Source: Sulfurimonas sp.
GTDB lineage: Bacteria > Campylobacterota > Campylobacteria > Campylobacterales > Sulfurimonadaceae
Direction: 5' to 3'
Length of the DNA: 9,037 nt
NCBI RefSeq assembly: GCF_023229105.1
Contig: NZ_JALNZY010000082.1
Coordinates: 1 to 9,037, forward strand
The notes under the pieces were generated by a model that saw only the letters and a program-made list of their open reading frames with translations, did not search any database and was not told the origin of the DNA. Positions 5,916-9,037 of the stretch are shown here, piece after piece. The translations under genes and the position numbers were made by a program. Each line of letters starts with the position of its first letter. Position 1 is the first letter of the stretch.

Positions 5916-6857
5916 TTAGTGACTAAGCTCAATAGCTTTTTTAACGCAAGAATCCAAAGAGGTTGTTTCAGATACGTGTGGAGTTATATAAGACGGGAAG
6001 TATTTCTCGGTAGTATGTCCGATTGAGACTGCTTTGTAGCTCTCTTCCCAAGTGACATTTTTTAAAAAACACTCTATGGTAGAGGGGGAAGAGAAGATTA
6101 TTACAGATTTTTTTGGAAGTTTTATCTTTTTTTTGAAGTTAACGCAAACTGTTTCATAGACAATTGCTTCATCGCAAACTACTTCGTTTGCATTTAGCGT
6201 ATCAACTAGATTTGAGACAACTTTTGAACCTCGTATATAGAGCACTTTTTTATTTTTTAAAAGAGGAATTAACTCTCTTGCAAATTCATCACCATGTTTT
6301 TCTTTACTGACAAATTTTATTTTTGCACCTAAATTACTAGCAACTTTTGCAGTTTGGGGAGCAATGGCATAAACAGGTTTTGCTTTCCACGCTTGATTGT
6401 AAGAGTTAAGTGAGTAAACGGCATTTTTAGATGTGAAAATAAGTGCATCATACTTTGAAAAATCAAAGTCAATTTTTATTGTTTTTATTTGAATAACAGG
6501 CAGATTTTTTGCCCATTTTACTTTATTGTCATTTAGAACATAGATATTTAAAGAGTTGTTTTTGATATTTTCAAAAAATGAATCAATGTATCTTTTTATT
6601 TTTGAAAAAAAACTGTCTTTGGCATGTAATACAAGGGATTTTTTTTCATCAACAAAAAAATTGATATTATGCTTGCTTAGAAGATAGGTTATTTTTATAA
6701 GTTCTTCAAAGATATGCTCATTTGAATAACTTCTGTCAAGTATAAAAGAGTTGCTACTTTTTTCATACTCGTAATAGATAAGACCAAGGGATTCAATAAG
6801 TTTTTCTATATTTTTCATAGAGAGGATGATAACATCATCTGAGTAAATATTTTTCAA
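5916..6857 (-). CDS. hemD: Uroporphyrinogen-III synthase with an N-terminal extension
   Basis: Residues ~104-313 resemble HemD, which closes and inverts ring D of hydroxymethylbilane to give uroporphyrinogen III in haem and sirohaem synthesis. Supporting segments are YDALIFTSKNAV (136-147), VLYIRGSK (205-212), VIIFSSPST (252-260) and AVSIGHTTEKYF (276-287); HemD is poorly conserved, but this set is characteristic. At ~210 residues this part alone is a full-length HemD. Residues 1-103 are extra: Lys/Asn/Ile-rich, predicted soluble, and matching no domain I recognise. The frame opens with TTG at 6857; the next ATG is at 6818 (residue 14), and neither has a good Shine-Dalgarno. No start codon was found at the domain junction. 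It lies 40 bases after the reductase gene, probably in the same transcript. The extension region is about 25% G+C (6541-6840). Confidence 0.82.
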   Translation of the reverse strand: MKNIYSDDVIILSMKNIEKLIESLGLIYYEYEKSSNSFILDRSYSNEHIFEELIKITYLLSKHNINFFVDEKKSLVLHAKDSFFSKIKRYIDSFFENIKNNSLNIYVLNDNKVKWAKNLPVIQIKTIKIDFDFSKYDALIFTSKNAVYSLNSYNQAWKAKPVYAIAPQTAKVASNLGAKIKFVSKEKHGDEFARELIPLLKNKKVLYIRGSKVVSNLVDTLNANEVVCDEAIVYETVCVNFKKKIKLPKKSVIIFSSPSTIECFLKNVTWEESYKAVSIGHTTEKYFPSYITPHVSETTSLDSCVKKAIELSH

Positions 6858-6897
6858 AAAAGATTTGAAAACTATTTATCTCAAAAAATATGTGTAA

Positions 6898-7665
6898 TTA
6901 TTGGAAAGTAGTTCCACCGTCAACGACGATTGTTTGTCCTGTTAGCCATGAAGATTCACTGCCACAAAGAAAGAGACATGCCCCGGTTAAATCTTCAACT
7001 TCTCCCATACGAGAGAGGGGAGAGCGTCTTATTACCTCGCTTTTTACCTCTTCATAGTTTGGAAAAGCTTTAAGAGCGTCTGTATCTATCGGACCGCCGC
7101 TTACTGCGTTTACTCTTATGTTTTTCTCGCCAAGCTCTGCTGCAGCGTAACGAACCATAGCTTCAACAGCGGCTTTGTTGGTGCCGTGACCTGCATAGTT
7201 TGGAGTATAAACGAGATTGCCGGTTGAGCTCATGCTAATAATACTCCCGCCGCCGGTTTTCTCCATTCTTTTAGCCGCTTCTTGTGCACCCACGACAAAG
7301 GCATCAACAGTTGCGGTATAGATGTTGTTTAAACCTTTTGGTTTAAGTCTCATAAAAGGACCAAATCCACCAACAACGGCACGACCTGAGATTATGGCAT
7401 TTGATATAAAAAAGTCAAGCCTCTCAAAATCTTTATCAAACTCCGTATAAACATCTTTATATGTTTCAGGCTCAAGTATGTTAAGCGCGTAAGCACGAGA
7501 TTTTATGCCGTATTTTGACTCAATATCAGCAATAATCTCATTTGCAATATCTGCTTTTGTAGAATAAGTAAATGCCACATCGCACCCTTTTTTAGCAAAA
7601 GCATAAACAAGTGCTCTGCCTATTCCACGAGTTCCGCCGCTTACAAATAGAGTTTTTCCCTTCAT
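6898..7665 (-). CDS. FabL-like enoyl-[ACP] reductase, short-chain dehydrogenase family
   Basis: A 255-residue NAD(P)H-dependent short-chain dehydrogenase/reductase. The cofactor loop is SGGTRGIG (9-16), and SNA (88-90) replaces the usual NNAG. The active site is SS (146-147) with Y157-X6-K164 (YAGHGTNK). This Y-X6-K spacing is typical of enoyl-ACP reductases such as FabI and FabL; classical reductases like FabG have Y-X3-K. NAVSGGPIDTDALKAFPN and the C-terminal GQTIVVDGG closely resemble Bacillus subtilis FabL as I recall it. The likely role is the last reduction in each fatty-acid elongation cycle, but a different carbonyl or enoyl substrate cannot be excluded. The ATG at 7665 is separated from the dapA stop by one base, and its AAGGG ribosome binding site lies inside the end of dapA, so translation is probably coupled. 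Confidence 0.85.
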   Translation of the reverse strand: MKGKTLFVSGGTRGIGRALVYAFAKKGCDVAFTYSTKADIANEIIADIESKYGIKSRAYALNILEPETYKDVYTEFDKDFERLDFFISNAIISGRAVVGGFGPFMRLKPKGLNNIYTATVDAFVVGAQEAAKRMEKTGGGSIISMSSTGNLVYTPNYAGHGTNKAAVEAMVRYAAAELGEKNIRVNAVSGGPIDTDALKAFPNYEEVKSEVIRRSPLSRMGEVEDLTGACLFLCGSESSWLTGQTIVVDGGTTFQ

Positions 7666-7666
7666 T

Positions 7667-8560
7667 TTACAATCCCTTTATTGTATAGTTTTTCATAATT
7701 TCTTCTAGCATCTTCATATTTTGCATACTTGGGGCAACAAGAGGAAGTCTGTATTCTAGCGTACTAATCAGTCCTGCTATATACATGGCAGCTTTTATCA
7801 TGATAGGGTTTGACTCTAAAAAAAGTGCTTTATTTATAGGGAAAAGCATATCGTTTAGTGCTTTTGAGCCTTTTAAATCGCCGCTAAAAGCTAATCGTAC
7901 AAGTTCGCTTTTTAAATCAGGAAGCAGGTTTGCAGTAACGGAAGTTATGCCAGCTCCTCCGTTTGCTAGTATCGGGTAGTCAATCGCATCATCGCCGCTA
8001 AATACTTTAAGCTCAGGTCTGCGTGAGAGAAGCTCAACGCTTCTCTCTATGCTTCCAGTTGCTTCTTTTATGCCGTAAATATTTTTAACATCATCAAAGA
8101 GTCTTATCACGGTATCGGCAGTTATGTCAACAACTGTACGTCCGGGAACATTATAGAGCATAAATGGAAGCTCAGGAACCGATTCTGCTATTGTTTTATA
8201 GTGTTGGTAGAGTCCTTCTTGGGACGGTTTTACATAATATGGTGCAACGGAAAATATAGCATCAACTCCGCATTTTTGCGCTGTTATTGCGGCTTTTACC
8301 GCCTCTGCCGTTGAGTTGCTTCCCGCACCTGCTAGAACTTTAGTATCTGTTTGGTGGCAAACTTCAACCGCTATCTCTATGCATCGTCTATCCTCTGCAA
8401 AAGTAAGAGTAGCACTTTCGCCTGTTGTTCCGACGGGGCAGACTGCATTTATACCGTTTTTTATCTGTCTTTTTATCAGATCGGCGTAAGTTTGTTCATC
8501 CAATTTTCCATTTTTAAATGGGGTAATGAGTGCAGTTGTTGAACCGGTTACAATATTCAT
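7667..8560 (-). CDS. dapA: 4-hydroxy-tetrahydrodipicolinate synthase
   Basis: A 297-residue (beta/alpha)8-barrel aldolase of family length. It condenses pyruvate with aspartate semialdehyde in the first committed step to diaminopimelate (peptidoglycan) and lysine, in the cytoplasm. GTTGESATLT (44-53) holds the Thr pair of the active site. APYYVKP (106-112) carries the tyrosine reached from the neighbouring subunit. MLYNVPGRT (134-142) gives the catalytic Tyr136 and substrate-binding Arg141. GIKEATG (163-169) holds the Schiff-base Lys165. The ATG at 8560 is preceded by AAGG and an extended -10 promoter whose leader is only ~22 bases, too short for a lysine riboswitch. The FabL-like gene follows one base after its stop. 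It appears to be the first gene of the dapA-reductase-hemD series. Confidence 0.98.
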   Translation of the reverse strand: MNIVTGSTTALITPFKNGKLDEQTYADLIKRQIKNGINAVCPVGTTGESATLTFAEDRRCIEIAVEVCHQTDTKVLAGAGSNSTAEAVKAAITAQKCGVDAIFSVAPYYVKPSQEGLYQHYKTIAESVPELPFMLYNVPGRTVVDITADTVIRLFDDVKNIYGIKEATGSIERSVELLSRRPELKVFSGDDAIDYPILANGGAGITSVTANLLPDLKSELVRLAFSGDLKGSKALNDMLFPINKALFLESNPIMIKAAMYIAGLISTLEYRLPLVAPSMQNMKMLEEIMKNYTIKGL

Positions 8561-8588
8561 CTATATAGCCTTATTAAATTAATTCGAA

Positions 8589-8597
8589 ATTATAACA
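8589..8597 (-). promoter_or_regulatory. Extended -10 promoter of dapA
   Basis: The minus strand reads TGT-TATAAT, a perfect -10 hexamer with the TGn extension, after a T-rich stretch that is also the tail of the upstream terminator. The predicted start is near 8582, giving a leader of about 22 bases with AAGG before the dapA ATG. Confidence 0.65.
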
Positions 8598-8604
8598 AAA
8601 AAGT

Positions 8605-8629
8605 ATTAAAAAGAGAGGATTTGTCCTCT
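8605..8629 (-). terminator. Rho-independent terminator downstream of the Met/Gly-rich protein gene
   Basis: On the minus strand AGAGGA and TCCTCT pair as a perfect 6-bp stem with loop CAAA (8614-8629), directly followed by CTTTTTAA and a second T-run. This is a standard intrinsic terminator. It would end transcripts from the gene at 8699-9037 just before the dapA promoter. Confidence 0.75.
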
Positions 8630-8646
8630 GGTTGGTAGAGGTAATG

Positions 8647-8677
8647 CTCACCCCGCTTTGAAGATAGCAGGAGTGAG
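8647..8677 (-). other. Stem-loop in the 3' untranslated region before the terminator
   Basis: On the minus strand CTCAC-T-CCTGC pairs with GCGGG-GTGAG: ten pairs including one T-G wobble, with one bulged T and a 10-base loop. It lies between the stop codon at 8699 and the terminator. The C-A mismatch on the plus strand is replaced by a wobble on the minus strand, so the structure suits the minus-strand RNA. It may protect the message end; no function is proven. Confidence 0.4.
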
Positions 8678-8698
8678 TTATGTTAAACATTGTATAGA

Positions 8699-9037
8699 TT
8701 AGCGACCGCGACCGCCTCCAGGTCCCATTCCACCACCGCCAGGTCCCATCATTCCACCGCCGGTTCCCATTCCACCGCCTCTAGCAGGTGGCTCATCTGG
8801 TAGCGAAATGCCTTTTTCCTTTGCCCGTTCTTTCATAAGCTCATGATGTTCCTTGCGGACTTTTTCTTGCTCCTGAGTGGTACGTGCAGCGCGCATTTTG
8901 TCGCGGTATTCAATACGCTCTTGCTGCGTCATTATTTGGCTGCCATAGATTTGTGTCTGCTCTTGCGTCATGTCTTGGGCTTTGGTTTGCTCAGCAGCAC
9001 ACAATAATCCTGTGGAGAGAAGCAAGGTAGCTGATAA
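8699..9037 (-). CDS. Secreted Met/Gly-rich small protein, N-terminus outside the window
   Basis: The frame stays open to the window edge, so the true start lies beyond 9037. A TTG at 9025 would cut into the hydrophobic stretch LSATLLLSTGLLCAAEQ, which looks like the end of a signal peptide, so export to the periplasm is likely. There is no proper lipobox (GLLC). The central part (~30-75 counting from 9025) is charged and helical, with IMTQQERIEYRDKMRAA and VRKEHHELMKERAKEKGISL. It resembles a small uncharacterised family I associate with other Proteobacteria, from memory. The tail (82-108) is almost only Gly, Met, Pro and Arg, built from GGGM/GPGGG repeats. Composition is unlike the neighbours: about 54% G+C over 8701-9000. 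A terminator follows. Function is unknown. Confidence 0.72.
   Translation of the reverse strand, partial: LSATLLLSTGLLCAAEQTKAQDMTQEQTQIYGSQIMTQQERIEYRDKMRAARTTQEQEKVRKEHHELMKERAKEKGISLPDEPPARGGGMGTGGGMMGPGGGGMGPGGGRGR

Noticed and set aside
7785..8542. Two short plus-strand open frames within dapA (7785-7979 and 8351-8542)
   Set aside because: They are antisense shadows of a fully conserved enzyme gene with no start signals.
8561..8588. Lysine riboswitch before dapA
   Set aside because: The predicted leader is only about 22 bases, far too short, and shows no riboswitch-like structure.
8699..8790. CRISPR-like short repeats (GGTCCCAT and GGTTCCCAT units)
   Set aside because: They encode the Gly/Met/Pro repeats of the protein tail, are in frame, and have no spacer structure.
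8995..9037. Lipoprotein signal at the start of the Met/Gly-rich protein
   Set aside because: The cysteine is preceded by GLL, with Leu at -1 where Gly, Ala or Ser is required, so an ordinary signal peptide fits better.

Overview
The window is about 9 kb of an AT-rich bacterial chromosome, most likely from the Campylobacterota (Epsilonproteobacteria), perhaps a Sulfurimonas-like genus. The evidence is the low G+C, the T-rich promoters with strong extended -10 elements, and dapA followed directly by a FabL-like short-chain reductase; from memory this is the Cj0806-Cj0807 order in Campylobacter jejuni. The genus is an inference. No tRNA, rRNA, CRISPR array or insertion sequence was seen.

Left part (1-3533): the plus strand opens inside a multidomain protein. 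Its visible part is the end of an acyl-carrier-protein domain, including the phosphopantetheine serine motif, fused to a PlsC-type acyltransferase. Its stop codon overlaps that of a convergent minus-strand pair: cysS (cysteinyl-tRNA synthetase) followed by a UMF1/Atg22-type major facilitator transporter.

Centre (3534-5848): two extended -10 promoters lie back to back between cysS and a divergent Crp/Fnr-family regulator gene. The regulator lacks cAMP-binding and FNR cysteine signatures and has His where Crp and FNR carry the DNA-reading Glu. It is followed by a tandem pair of small heat-shock protein (Hsp20) genes. A perfect 10+4+10 inverted repeat lies at their predicted transcription start and is a good candidate operator. 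A convergent gene encodes a secreted Spy/CpxP-like protein, so cytoplasmic and periplasmic chaperone-type genes sit together.

Right part (5916-9037): dapA, the FabL-like reductase and an unusual HemD with a ~100-residue N-terminal extension form a minus-strand series. They probably share the dapA promoter. They serve lysine/peptidoglycan, fatty-acid and tetrapyrrole synthesis, and the grouping looks like housekeeping rather than one pathway. Upstream, separated by a Rho-independent terminator, is the 3' part of a G+C-rich gene for a secreted Met/Gly-rich protein whose composition suggests acquisition from elsewhere.

No clear-cut new system is visible. The best leads are the Crp/Fnr-Hsp20 regulatory unit, the HemD extension and the edge-truncated ACP-acyltransferase fusion.
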